From: Flaccisagitta enflata
Lineage: Eukaryota; Chaetognatha; Sagittoidea; Aphragmophora
DNA length: 64,000 nt
Assembly: GCA_965153355.1 (NCBI GenBank)
Contig: OZ231128.1
Location: 24,118,001 to 24,182,000, forward strand
Direction of reading: 5' to 3'
Shown here piece after piece: positions 49,963-61,261 of the stretch (positions are counted from its first letter, which is position 1; the number at the start of each line of letters is the position of its first letter). The notes beneath the pieces are model-generated. The model saw only the letters and a list, made by a program, of their open reading frames with translations. It did no database searches and was not told the DNA's origin. The position numbers and the translations under genes are program-made.

Positions 49963-50937
49963 TGTTTATCTCTAAGATGTTTTCCTCTACCTTGACCATC
50001 TTTCGTTTTATTTTCCTTAATATCATATTGTACACAAGAGTATTGTAAACCTGATAACAACTCCAATACCCAATACAATCTCACACTTACTGGTCAATTT
50101 AGATGTTTACGTCTCGCACGTATGTTGGCCTTGTTCTATCCCAGACTGAAATTCTGATATTTGAAAAGAGTAACCTAATGCGTTACCACCCTGTCACAGT
50201 GTGTTACGCACTCACACTGCACTGTTCATCGTGGAAATTAAGGAAGCAATCAGCCAAGAGAAAACGGAATCTTAGTTGACAAACTCGACCAAAAGAGAGA
50301 AGGAGGAAAACCCTGAAAATTGGTGCATCACTTCCTCTTTTATTTTCTTTTTTCGCGTTAGTGGCATTTTCAGCCAACATCTTTCAGCTAGAATGTCTAC
50401 TTTCGGTGATTCCCCGGAGTGTTTTAGCGCTCTGCACTTGACGAGTGTTGGGCATGTTTGTGTGGAGACGCAACGAGAAAAGTTGAGTGCATTTGGCAAT
50501 CAGTCTATCGCGTTCGAGCTTTCATTTGCTGGAAACGCTTTGATGCCAACATTCTTCTTATTTTTACGCAACCCTAAACCCGTTATGTCTTTCGATCATT
50601 CTGTCGATGTGTCCGTCGGTCCGTCGGTAACACCTCGCTTTTTCTGGAATAATATCATTATGAAATTCTTTTGGTCACTTTTCATAATAGAACAATCAAA
50701 GAAGAATAGATAAGTCACAGTGCAAACGAATACAAAATTTGACAAGTCAAAACGATTTATACAATATTTTTTATTTTATATATTCAAAGATTTTTTATTG
50801 AGATAAAGGATTTGTTGTCGGTAATCATCAATTTTTTGCATAGGAAAACGTTTTTCTGTACCATATGCTTAGGAAATGTGAGAAAAACGGATGCGAAATT
50901 GATGGATTTTTTATAAAAATTGATTCTTGTGCATTGA
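49963..50937. other. Noncoding spacer
   Basis: Near 50035-50095 ATTGTA and CAATACCCAATAC words recall the hAT-like element, and at 50108-50134 CACGTATGTTGGCCTTGTT recalls palC variant 2. A 145-codon frame at 50276-50713 exists without an ATG at its start and without recognisable features. Confidence 0.45.
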
Positions 50938-51098
50938 CATGTCTCGCGTGAAAAACCGAATCTGTCTCTGAATTCAAAATTTTGCATTTTGAAAAACATG
51001 GCATCAGTCTAATCACTTTTAAGAAACAGGCCATGTGTTTAGAAATGCAAAATTTTGCATTCAGAGACAGATTCGGTTTTTCACGTGGCAACATCTCG
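50938..51098. mobile_element. ~160 bp foldback
   Basis: Arms of ~65 bp: CGTGAAAAACCGAATCTGTC, TCTGAATTCAAAATTTTGCA on the left is mirrored by TGCAAAATTTTGCATTCAGA, GACAGATTCGGTTTTTCACG on the right, with a ~30 bp loop. Few mismatches. Confidence 0.72.
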
Positions 51099-51414
51099 TG
51101 TTTTCCGTGCAATTCTTTTTAAAGAATTCTGTTGTTTTACTAAGTATGCTGCGACTTTTCCAATGCGAGATTAATACAATTGGTCAGTTAACCGTTTTTT
51201 AATTAATTTAGGGAGTATTAAGCATGCATAAGACTTTAATTTTTTTTATATTTCCGCTGCATAGCAGCGTATTCCATCACAGAACAGAACGATTTGTCAA
51301 ATTTGACGCTGTTCTGCACCACGACATAAAGAGAGAAGTAGACGTCGATTGGAGGAGAAAAATGATTTTCCTAGTATAAGAAGAAAAATAATAATGATAA
51401 TAGTCGCGAAAGCT
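51099..51414. other. Noncoding spacer with small hairpins
   Basis: CGCTGCATAGCAGCG near 51254 and an AGAACAG..CTGTTCT pair at about 51281-51316. Nothing else recognised. Confidence 0.5.
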
Positions 51415-52262
51415 TTCAAGGAGCAAGAAGGTCTGGTTTTGGGCTGGAGAGACCAGATTTCAAGTGAGAAAGGCCGATTTGAATATCAGATGTGGGATCT
51501 GAAACCTCTTACTAGAGATTGGAGAAGCCTAGGACTTAGACTCCTAATTTGGGTCCTTGAGTCCTAATTATGAATCTGTGGACAAACTTAGGGTCCGAGA
51601 GGCCTGATTTGAGATCTGCTGCCTTATTTGATAGGTTTGTAATCACACATCAGGTTGTGTAGACAGTCTGAAAGGCTTAAAATGGGGTCAGAGAGGCCTT
51701 TCCGTACGCTTGTCTGTCCGTTCACCCACCCCCCCCCTTCCCCCCCCTTCCCCCACCAAGGCCTGAAATACGCCCTCTCAGGCTTGAAATCAGCCTTCTG
51801 AGTTCAGATATCAGCCCTCACTGGTCTGAAATCAGTCATTTCAACCCTGAAATCAGCCCTCTCCGGCCTAGAATTTACCATATTCTTTGGCAAAAAATCA
51901 GCCCTGTTGGTCTGGAAATCAGCCCATTCAGAGCTGAAATCAGCTTTCGCAGTCCTGAAATCAGCCCTCTAAAGCCTGAATTCAGCCCCAACAGGCCTGA
52001 AAACATCTCTCATGGACTGAGATCAACCCTTTTATCCCTAAAGTCCCTCCAGACAATTGAGGCCTCAAATCAGGCCCTGAAGATTGAAATGAACCACCAG
52101 AGGCTTTATCCGGCTCTCTGAGACCCTCCTATTCCCACCTCTTCTCTAGATATATGGAAATTCACCCCTGTCTTCCACAAAACATCGGCCCTCTGGGGCC
52201 GCTGCCCATCTTTCACCCCACTTGTACAGCTAAACACCCCAAGCAGGGCAACGGATGTTGTT
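51415..52262 (+). mobile_element. fbA element, large copy
   Basis: Interior units in one orientation (TTTTGGGCTGGAGAG, GAGAGGCCTGATTTGAG) run from 51430 to 51690. A CTGTCCGTTC/C-run patch lies at 51705-51755, then units in the other orientation (CTGAAATCAGCCCTC) to 52090. The right arm TATATGGAAATTCACCCCTG, ATCGGCCCTCTGGGGCCGC and tail CAAGCAGGGCAACGG close it. No clear left arm. Confidence 0.72.
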
Positions 52263-52617
52263 AGAAATGTATGTCCGTCCGTCTATTAAGTATGTGTGAT
52301 CTTGTCTCTTTTGTGTGCTTTTGGCTTTTTCTCTTTTTCGATTATTCAATGCCCGCGTCTTTTGTTTCTCGCCATTTCTTATATTGAACGCTAGATGGGT
52401 AACCATATGGTTGCGCCTTGTATTTTGTGCCATTTGTTTTTATTACGTAGGCGAACATACGTATCTCTTCTTTCGTATCATCCAATTTTTGGATTGATTG
52501 ATTTTATTTATTCGCGGCATTGCTTCTTAAAGTGATTGATTGATTTTTCGTGATCGTTTGAATGCGCCCTTGGAATTCACTAATTTCAATAATCTCTCAT
52601 CTTTTTATTGCAGATAA
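52263..52617. other. Noncoding spacer ending in an acceptor-like site
   Basis: CTTTTTATTGCAG at 52601-52613 resembles a 3' splice site. Confidence 0.45.
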
Positions 52618-53182
52618 ACTAATGAACGGACAATTAACGTTAATTTGACTTCGACAGACTGTGGGTTGAAACCAACGAAAGTGGGCCTAAAAGTAAGTTT
52701 TATAGACGCTTTTTTCTTTTTATTATCGTTGTTTTTATCTTGTTTCCGGTCTGTTATTTTGTCTTTTGCCCTTTTGTATTTTTATCGCCGGATTTTACTA
52801 TGGTTTTATCGCTTGCCCGATCAGCTTGCTATAGGGATGATATGGATGAATTTAATGGGATGGACCGGGGCAGGGGCAGGTATTATCAGGTGGCATGGGC
52901 TCTGAAGAAGATGAACATGTTGTCATGTGCTGTTTCTGTCCTTTATTGTGTCCTATCTCGATTTCATGTTATCTTTTGCGTTTGCTGATCACAATTAACG
53001 CCCACTTTCCCTTTCATTTTTCCCCCTCTCTTCAGTTGTTGAAATTTTTATGGAATAAACGAGACGATCGCCTTCCTATTTTCCAATCGGCCAACTTTCT
53101 TTCACCACAAGTCGTCAGTCAGATAGACGCTCATAGACAGTGCCAGTTGAAACTCGTGGGCGTAATTTATAGATGTCGCTGA
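52618..53182 (+). CDS. Candidate two-exon 3' gene fragment
   Basis: An open segment at 52618-52692 ends in CTAAAA|GTAAGT (donor-like). A strong acceptor, CCCCCTCTCTTCAG, stands at 53022-53035. Joining 52692 to 53036 keeps one frame: the first part ends DCGLKPTKVGLK, the second runs about 48 codons with mixed composition (FLWNKRDDRLPIFQSANFLS, then QVVSQIDAHRQCQLKLVGV) to TGA at 53180. The last codons overlap GTCGCTGACCATGTGCGATC, an fbA tail, so the stop comes from a repeat. A TAA at 52615 blocks the frame if the acceptor at 52613 is used; an acceptor at 52657 would avoid it. No family recognised. Could be a pseudogene end or chance. Confidence 0.27.
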
Positions 53183-53194
53183 CCATGTGCGATC

Positions 53195-53412
53195 CTTGGA
53201 TGACATGTCAATTGCTTGCTAAGCGACTCTACAAGAAGAAGGAAAGAAAGAAAGAAGGAAGGAAGGTCTGTAACGCGAAATTTTGGATGACTTGGAATTG
53301 GCCGAAATAGTGATTCATGTAAATTGTGGCCCCTGTACACCCACAATATAACATCTACCCATACGCATTACTGCCCAAGTTGTGTGTTGTGTATCCGGCC
53401 TTGTTTGTATCG
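53195..53412 (+). mobile_element. palC family copy joined to an fbA tail
   Basis: The fbA tail CGCTGACCATGTGCGATCCT, TGGATGACATG (53179-53208) leads within ~10 bp into GCTAAGCGACTCTACAAG, the palC start. A (GAAG)n patch follows instead of GTCC, then GGCCCCTGTACACCCAC and TGTATCCGGCCTTGTTT. Confidence 0.68.
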
Positions 53413-53448
53413 GGCAAAATAATTTTAGCTCAGTAAGCTAGAAGGAAT

Positions 53449-53497
53449 TGCTAATAAAATTGCTAATAGAATTGCTAATAAAATTGCTAATGAAATA
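53449..53497. repeat. 15 bp tandem repeat (ATTGCTAATAAAATT-like)
   Basis: Just over three copies of TTGCTAATARAA. Confidence 0.88.
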
Positions 53498-53769
53498 TAA
53501 CAACAACAACAAATCAACTCCTTGTAATTTGGAATAATAAATCCGACATTCCGAGGGGTGTTTGATTACCCATTTGTTGTAACTTGTAACATGATCTGGA
53601 TTAACAGCTGCTTCTAACAAAAAAAGGAACAAGAAAAACTGATGGCAACAAGTTTCGGAGTTTTAAATTAGCCTGGGAGGAAACAACCTAGAAAGCGTTT
53701 GCCTTTGTCCGTTTTTTTTCTTTTTTTCCTTTTTTTTTTTTTTGCCAAATGTTAACAGAGAGGAGAAGA

Positions 53770-54145
53770 GGAATAGGAGGAAGAAAAAGAAGAAGAAAAA
53801 GAAGAAGAAGAAGAAGAAGAAGAAGAAGAAGAAGAAGAAGAAGAAGAAGAAGAAGAAGAAGAAGAAGAAGAAGAAGAAGAAGAAGAAGAAGATGATGAAG
53901 AAAAAGAAGAACAAAAAAGATAAAGAAAAAAGAAAAAGAAGAAAAAAACAGAAAAAGGAAAAAATAGAAGAAGAAGAAGAAGAAGAAGAAGAAGAAGAAG
54001 AAGAAGAAGAAGAAGAAGAAGAAGAAGAAGAAGAAGAAGAAGAAAAAGAAGAAAAAGAAGAAGAAGAAGAAAAAAGAAAAAGAAAAAGAAAAAGAGAAAG
54101 AAAAAGAAAGAGAAAGAGAAAAAGGAGAAAAAGAAAAAGAAGAAA
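53770..54145. repeat. (GAA)n-rich purine tract of ~375 bp
   Basis: Two cores of pure AGA units (about 53802-53890 and 53968-54045) separated by AAAAAGAAGAAC-type DNA, with an AAAGAA tail. GAA tracts of this length can form triplex structures; that property is known for such repeats, not shown here. Confidence 0.97.
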
Positions 54146-54297
54146 TGTGTGTCGCCTCGAATCGGCAGAAATTGGGTGAGACGATGCCTCATTCATTTTT
54201 TTTCTTGCTCTTCCCCCTTTTTTCTTGCCTCATTGTGGGCGGCGGCTAATAGGAAAGATGACGCCGAAATGTTAGGGCGCCGTTGACATCGAGAAAT

Positions 54298-54488
<191 letters not shown>

Positions 54489-54519
54489 TGGCCAAAACTT
54501 TTTGGAAAAGGCACACTGA

Positions 54520-54670
54520 CTAAGAGACAGAGACAGAGATAGAGACAGAGACAGACACCCAGGCAAAAATAGAAAGAGACGCCAAGATTGGGAATAGAGA
54601 GACAGAGAGAGACAGAGAGACAGAGAAACAGAGTAAGAGGGGAGAGGGACAGAGACAGAGACAGACGACT
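54520..54670. repeat. GACAGA-rich tract
   Basis: Irregular AGAGACAGAGACAGAGA words, the frayed 3' shoulder of the (GA)n tract. Confidence 0.88.
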
Positions 54671-54839
54671 GTCAAGATGGTCGGTCGGCGTCGTCTACAT
54701 CAATAAATCAGCATCTGTCTGGGGGCGGCAATTTAGCACAAACTGGCTCATTCAGAAGATTCAAACTAAATGCCGTAAAATGAGAGCCATCAGAAAGACG
54801 AAACCATCGCCACTGCATGCCTTACCGCCGTTGTTATAG

Positions 54840-55440
54840 CCACCTACAATACAATCACAAACATCAACACTAAAAGCTACAACACTTGTATTATTAACAC
54901 CAACTCCTTGGCCAACACTAGAGACAAAACAATCATCAACTCCACTGCCAACGCCAATACTAACTCAAACAGAAACGCCAGCGCCGTCTTCATCACCATC
55001 CACAAAACCACCGCTATCACTGCTGTTATCACCATCACACTAGAAACCGTCCCCATCACAACCACCATTACCATCACCTCCACTGTCACTTCATGCCACC
55101 CCCCGCTTCTTCACCACTACCATAGCCACCCCAAGTAACAACACCACCATCGCCAAATTACCGCTATCACCACTACTATCGTCATCACACCAGCAACCGT
55201 CCTTATCGCGGCCACCTCTACCATCACCTCCACTGTCATATCCTGCCTCCTCCTGCTTCTTCACCACCACCACCACCACCACCACCACCACCACCACCAC
55301 CACCACCACCATAGCAACTCCCAGCAACAACATCACTGTGACCCAAAGCAAGTCCCCCCCTCCTCCTGCCACAGCAACACCACTTCGGCCCATAACCACC
55401 GCCGATCCCGTCGCATCCGTCACCGCAAACTGCCACCGCC
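54840..55440. repeat. Degenerate ACC/ATC trinucleotide region
   Basis: CACCATCACC, ACCGCTATCACC and a pure (CCA)n run at about 55261-55312. The + strand is almost free of G. A duplicated block, ACCGCTATCAC to CACTGTCA.TTC, occurs at about 55011-55095 and 55161-55245. Confidence 0.85.
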
Positions 55441-56110
55441 GCTAAAACGATGCTAATGCGAAAGCAACATCCACGAACATGAGGAAGATGAGCGATGGGA
55501 GGAGGGTCTTGGAGGGAAAAATGATGAGTGGGAGGAGGGGGGGGAAGAATGGAGCATATATGAAGAGAAGGAGGAGAAGAAGGAGAAGGAGGAGTAGGAA
55601 GATGGGAAAAGAGAAGAGAAAAAAAAAGAAGGACCAAAATTATTTTACGCTGAATTATGCATAAGGATGAAAAACGGGGAAAGCAGAGCGCGCCTTTCTT
55701 AAGCTGCAACATCGCCTTGATAAATTTCTGCGGCTTTTTTTACTTTCTTTCTTTTTTTTTTCTTTTTTTTTTATGCTCTTACAAGCCCACATATTCCCAT
55801 GTTCTTAGACCGCTTTCGCCTTTTTCTCTACTTACATCACACTAACTTGTATATCATCGTTGAATTACATCGTTGAGTATCCAAAGGCTATTATGTTCGA
55901 TCATTTCTTATTACAATCATCCTAATGCCCTCAAGCTCGCTTGGCCATCGTATCCTACACTCACTGCGTACTTGCTTCTTCATGAAAATTCCTACTTACC
56001 ACGACTCTACCAGGACCACCAATCCATTGTATTTGTCATTGTAATTGTCATTGTCACTGACCTTGTCCCTGTTATTGTGATTCAACTAGGCATGGTCTTT
56101 GTCATCCCCT
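55441..56110. other. Noncoding, GA-rich then mixed
   Basis: GGAGGAGAAGGAG patch at 55560-55630 and T runs near 55755. No gene recognised. Confidence 0.5.
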
Positions 56111-56462
56111 GTCCTGACTGCACCCACATCAGTGTCCCACTATGAGCCCCTGTCCTGACCGCACCAAATTCAGTTTTCCTCTGTTAACCCCTGTTCTGAC
56201 TGCACCCACTTCAGTGTACCACTGGGAGCCTCTGTCCTGACTGCACCCAGTTCAGTGTCCCACTGTGAGCCCCAGTCCTGACTGCACCCAGTTCAGTGTC
56301 CCACTATGAGCCCCTGTCCTGACCGCACTTAATTCAGTTTTCCTCTGTTAGCTCCTGTCCTGACTGCACCTACTTCAGTGTCCCATTGGGCGCCTCTGTC
56401 CTGACTGTACCCACTTCAGTGTCCCACTGTGAACCCTTGTCCTGACTGCACCCACTGTAGGT
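56111..56462. repeat. 41 bp tandem array with 164 bp higher-order period
   Basis: GTCCTGA recurs at 56111, 56152, 56193, 56234, 56275, 56316, 56357, 56398 and 56439, exactly 41 bp apart. The variant CAGTTTTCCTCTGTTA appears in units 2 and 6 and TGGGAGCC/TGGGCGCC in units 3 and 7, so a 4-unit (164 bp) block was duplicated. Confidence 0.96.
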
Positions 56463-56724
56463 CCCTCTCTCTCTTTCTCCGGTTTCTCCTCACCCTTTTA
56501 TAATTTTTTCTTCTTTCATGAGCGTGTGACTTTTTTGGGAAAAAAGTTTTCGAGGGCCATTTTGAATTTCAAATACTCATATTGAATTTTTTCTTTCCCT
56601 CATGTTTTTTCTTTCTTTTTTTCTTTTCTTGCTTTTTTTTTCTTTCTCTCCTTCTTTCTTTTTTTTTTCTTTCTTTCTTTCTTCTTTTCCAATCTTTTTT
56701 CAATCTTTTTTTCATTTTTGTGTG

Positions 56725-56726
<2 letters not shown>
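56463..56726. other. Pyrimidine-rich noncoding
   Basis: TTTCTTTC-rich from about 56585. Low complexity. Confidence 0.6.

Positions 56727-56816
<90 letters not shown>
56727..56816. repeat. (TC)n microsatellite with TGTG/TCTG head
   Basis: GTGTGTCTCTG then ~84 bp of (TC)n. Confidence 0.97.
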
Positions 56817-56819
<3 letters not shown>

Positions 56820-56989
56820 TTGTCTTTTATCATCTCGCTCTCTCCCTCACTACATTAGGGCTAAATCAGCGTTTGGGTATGGGAGCACTGGCATCTTTGA
56901 AACATTTGCATTATAATACTCACAGTTAAGATTTCTCCGTTCTGTTCTTTCACACTCATACAAAAACACAAATCCACACAAAAACAAAC

Positions 56990-57192
56990 AAACATAGAAA
57001 CAAACGAACGAACAAACGAACGAACACACGAACATACAAACAAACAAACAACAAACATGCAAACAAACAAACAAACAAACAAACAAACAAACAAACAAAC
57101 AAACAAACAAACAAACAAACAAACAAACAAACAAACAAACAAACAAAAACAAAGAACAAACAAACAAACAAACAAACAAACAAACAAACAAA
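56990..57192. repeat. (AAAC)n microsatellite
   Basis: About 45 units with GAACG-type changes at the 5' side and an AAAACAAAG break near 57147. Confidence 0.97.
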
Positions 57193-57426
57193 GATACAGA
57201 CTTTACAATTCACACAATGCCATGCAAGCCTCTGAGAGCCCACGCGCAGCCTGCAGCAGTGGCTCCATCTCGCTCTAACCGCCAGAAGAGAAGCAAGAAC
57301 CACATCATCCACGCTTTTGGCCACCATTGTGAATGTTCACATTTTTAGCCGTCAAATCTTCATAAATTTTCGATTTATCTTCGTGAAGGATTCAAAAAAT
57401 ATTCTTTCTCTCGTTCTTTTTTTGAT

Positions 57427-57464
57427 CTGTCTCTGTCTCTGTCTCTTTGCTCTTCTCTCTCTTT

Positions 57465-57524
<60 letters not shown>
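57427..57524. repeat. Compound microsatellite (TCTCTG)n-(TC)n
   Basis: Four TCTCTG units, a TTTGCTCTT break, then ~58 bp of (TC)n. Confidence 0.96.
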
Positions 57525-57528
<4 letters not shown>

Positions 57529-57637
57529 TTCTTTTCCCTCTCTTCCTCTGACAACCATCGCTCCATTATTCAACATTTAGAGTAAAAAGCTTTTTTTCAT
57601 GTCCTTAGCGTTAGCTGTTCGTTGTGCTGTGTACAAC

Positions 57638-57936
57638 AACAAGGCCAACACCTATAAGTCGCGTGCGAGACTTACATAATGACTTAGAATGACTTGAAAT
57701 GACTAAATATACTCTTAAATGACTTAATATTACTTAAGAAAATAGAATTGATAAAACAAGTAAAAGTGTGATGGACTGACAGACGGACCAACGGACCGAC
57801 CAACCAACCAAACAACCAACCGACCAACCAACCGACCAACCGACTGACTGACCAACTGACCAACCGACCAAACGACCAACCAACCGACCGACCGACCGAC
57901 GGACAAAACGGGGTGTAGAGTCGCGTGCACGCGACT
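57638..57936 (-). mobile_element. palC variant 2, full-length copy
   Basis: A 299 bp copy. It begins AACAAGGCCAACACCTATAA and GTCGCGTGCGAGAC, has ATGACTTAGAATGACTTGAA and AAAAGTGTGATGGACTGACA, then a ~120 bp GACCAACCGACC tract, GGGGTGTAG and the perfect palindrome at 57919-57936. Both ends fit palC; the interior is its own and is shared with 21567-21735. Confidence 0.9.
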
Positions 57937-58371
57937 AACAAACAAATTTCGCATCATACAGGAATATAGAAACCAAATTATTTTGTGCATTCTGTTGTGT
58001 AACTAAATCTGTTAAAGGCGGAATTCCGTTGCTAGTGAAATTACAATGTATGCAAATGGAGCAATATCCCTTGCTACACCCACACTGGATGATAAGAAAG
58101 CCCTTGGCCCTGTGAACCCTTGAAGTTTTTTTTTTTTTCGTTTACATGTAGACAACTTTTCATGTTGATACTTTTTTTACGATGTTAATCAAAATTTCTA
58201 TGATTCGTGAATATCTGTAAACGAATCTACACCGCAGTATGAAGCATGCACCATGAAATGATCGGTGTGAATTGAACCATAATTCTTCCTTCTCTTTTGA
58301 CTAGGAAGCAGATTACGAAAACGGGAGGAAACGATTTGTTCCGGTTGATCGGAATTGGTAATTTTATAGCT
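57937..58371. other. Noncoding spacer
   Basis: Nothing recognised. Confidence 0.5.
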
Positions 58372-58845
58372 TGAGGTGATTGTAACTATACAGAGATGAT
58401 TTTAACAAGGTAAAGGTAACCATTGAGGTGATTGTAACCATGGAGATGATTATAACAATGAATGTAAAGGTAACCATGGAGGTGATTGTAACCATGGAGA
58501 TGATTATAACAATGAATGTAAAGGTTACCATGGAGGTGATTGTTACCATGAAGAAAATAGTAACAATGAAGGTATAGGTAACCATGGAGATAATGATAAA
58601 GTTAAAGGTTAAAGTAACCATGGAGGAGATGGTTACCATGGAGTTGATTGTAACCATGGGGATGATTGTAGCCATGGAGATTTTGGTTACCACGAAAATA
58701 ACAGTAAACATGGAGGCGATTGTATCAATGGATGTGATACGTACTAACAATGGAGGTGATTTTTACCATGGCCATGGTGTTATTGCAACCATGGTGATGG
58801 TAACTATGCAGGTGATGGTAACGGGTAACCATGGTAAGCATGATA
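58372..58845. repeat. ~18 bp degenerate array (GTAACCATGGAGGTGATT)
   Basis: About twenty-five copies with variants, including alternating 36 bp blocks ending ATAACAATGAATGTAAAG near 58440-58520. In-frame ATG-rich or Val-Thr-rich peptides are by-products, since the unit length is a multiple of three. Confidence 0.92.
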
Positions 58846-60733
58846 AACATCTCATAAGTAACAGTTGTTACTTTTTGTGATTCCTTTGGAGCGGTTTTTG
58901 CAGACGAATTTCATAGAGTCGCCGGGGCAATCAAGTGAGAGATACGGTAGTGTTGGGAAAAAAGTCGAAGTTCGTCTTCAGTTATTTTTTTTTTTTTTTT
59001 TTGTTTTTTTGCAGTATGGTTAACCATTTTCTTATGGGAAAGTTGGGGCTCTCTGTTGACCAAATGGGGCCTCAAACGAAATTGAGAAGGGAAATAAACT
59101 TGATGATTTTCTTTCATGAGCAACAAAATAACTGCTTTTTTTCTATTTTCAGTAAGATCAATAAAAAGTATTTGAGGCATGTTTAAGCATGTGAATAAAA
59201 AAAAAACCAAAAAAAAAAAACGTATATTAGCATGTCTGCTCCTCTATGGGGATGCTATTTGGTATTTTGGCGTGTTCTTAACCATATGTACTCATCATCA
59301 ATACTTCCCTTTCGCGCGGCCATATCTAATAAGTAGTATGGGGTAGCGAAAATTTTGTATCATGTCAATTATCATTTTCACATGGAAATCCCTTCTTAAG
59401 CTATACATAATACTATTTGTAAAAAAAATTTTTAGCCATGACCCATTTTCATACAAACAAGACTAGTATACATAAACGATGGCAGTGAAGAAAAGATAGT
59501 TTTCTGCACGAACCTATTTTCTGCAGTTCAAAACCGAATCTGCGGTTTTCTTTATTTTTATGCTTTACCTTCCCTTAAAGAAAAAATGATTACAGTGAGT
59601 TACATTGGAGAAAATCTCGAACAAATACAGTTTCAGATAGCATTTTTACTCCTCTACAATATATCTCGGAAACTCGATGAAACCTCAATTAAAAATACCC
59701 ATTCAATCAAGTCAAAATTGTGTTAATATTTGAATATTCATAGGTGAGGAACATGTCGTTTTTTCTGTTTTTTTTTTCTCGCCGTAAGGCCACCTGCCCA
59801 CAAGGAACGTTTGTTAAGGTGTCTTTTTAAGTAAGTTCACTTATATCACTAAAAAATCTATTATGATTTTTGTGTATAACCCTTGTTCCGCAAACTGAAA
59901 ATGTCAATATCTAACTACAAGATTTGAGCGCTGTGACGGAGCTCAGGTTCGCTTGCTATAATAACTGTTTCATGTGGTCAGCATATCTCAGGTATAGACA
60001 GGAGTTGGAGACTCTTTAAAAAAAAAAACATGATTATTTCTGCATATATCGCCATGAACAGCATGTAAAGGAAAGAAAGACGGAGAAGAAAAAGTATTTG
60101 TGTTTGGTACTGTCTATATTTGTACGTGTGTCTGTGTTTCAACGTTTGGAACTGACAGAAACATGTTTGATCTTATTACCCTGTGATGAGACTAATCACT
60201 GACGATACAGGTCGTACAAATTAGATACGATCTACTGCACGATCTCAGTAATTCTCGTCTCCAATAGATAAGAGAAGAGATAGCTATACATCGATTTTTA
60301 GATATACATAGATATCGATTTCCGATACGATTCACTATTTTTCTCATAGTTAACTTATTAACAGGGTGAGCAAAAAAATTCGATCTTGGTCTATAGCTTG
60401 AAAACTAAGTGTGTACACAAGAAAAAACAGGAAATCAGTTTTTGACATGATAATAATTCCGAATTGAACTTGCAGTAGAGTCGCTTTCTTTAAATCTGTT
60501 ATCAATTTGGAGAAATCTATTTCTGAGATCGTTTTTATTCCAATAGAAAACAATATAAGATGAAAATTGAAAAATTGGAAAAATTTCGAATTTGAGACAG
60601 GAGACTTGACATTTTTAAGTGTTTAAAGAAAACCAGTCGGTGGTTGTTTTATTTCAGACTGAATTCGTCCATGGCATGAGCATGTGCTTGTCATTCAACA
60701 ACCTTTGTCTAATCTCCTACTGTTATCTGACTA

Positions 60734-60736
<3 letters not shown>
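58846..60736. other. Noncoding, long AT-rich stretch
   Basis: T run near 58985 and A runs near 59200. No protein-like frame. At 60361 ACAGGGTGAGCAAAAAAATT resembles a TA-foldback end (TTAACAGGGTG) but has no partner that I can see. Confidence 0.5.

Positions 60737-60774
<38 letters not shown>
60737..60774. repeat. (TC)n microsatellite
   Basis: About 18 units. Confidence 0.94.
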
Positions 60775-60775
<1 letters not shown>

Positions 60776-60899
60776 ACTTTTTTCCCCCATTCTCCATTCA
60801 CACTTCCGTTTTTCTCTCCATTGTCTCTCCTCGACCTCTCCCTTTCTTCTCCCTCTTCCTAATCCCCATTCTGTATCGGCAGTCTGTCTCGGTGATCAG

Positions 60900-60907
60900 T
60901 GTGTCTA

Positions 60908-60954
<47 letters not shown>

Positions 60955-60955
60955 C
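60900..60955. repeat. (TCTG)n microsatellite
   Basis: About a dozen perfect tetranucleotide units. Confidence 0.96.
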
Positions 60956-61139
60956 GGCTTTGCACACTGGATATCGGATAGCGATTCAGGAAGGAGTGTC
61001 GGTCAGTCTGTCCGGCACGGGTCGATTTTTGCGGAGGTTAGATGAGACAAACGAAAAGACTCACCGATACCATCAACCCATATCCATACATATCGTCATA
61101 TACAACATCAAACACCTTGTGATATCAGTTTAAGGTGGA

Positions 61140-61167
<28 letters not shown>
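61140..61167. repeat. (CT)n microsatellite
   Basis: About 13 pure units. Confidence 0.92.
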
Positions 61168-61172
<5 letters not shown>

Positions 61173-61261
61173 GTGTATCCATTGCTATGATTGCGTTGGC
61201 GATTATATCGGTCTACACCCATCACGCGCAGAAATCTTCCGCTTCGCTGACCGGCTCACAC

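Noticed and set aside
50276-50713. 145-codon non-repetitive frame
   Set aside because: It starts at TTG, has no splice or homology support, carries a low-complexity Phe stretch and includes GTCCGTCGGTCCGTCGG, a palC-like tract.
54840-55440. Thr/Ile/His-rich frame as a mucin-like protein
   Set aside because: The region is a decayed ACC/ATC trinucleotide repeat, open in more than one frame.
58364-58750. 128-codon minus-strand frame with repeated MVTITSMVTF
   Set aside because: It follows the 18 bp tandem unit; multiples of three keep the frame open without any selection.
60361-60385. TA-foldback left end at ACAGGGTGAGC
   Set aside because: No inverted partner was found downstream within about 1.5 kb by eye, so a single short word is not enough.
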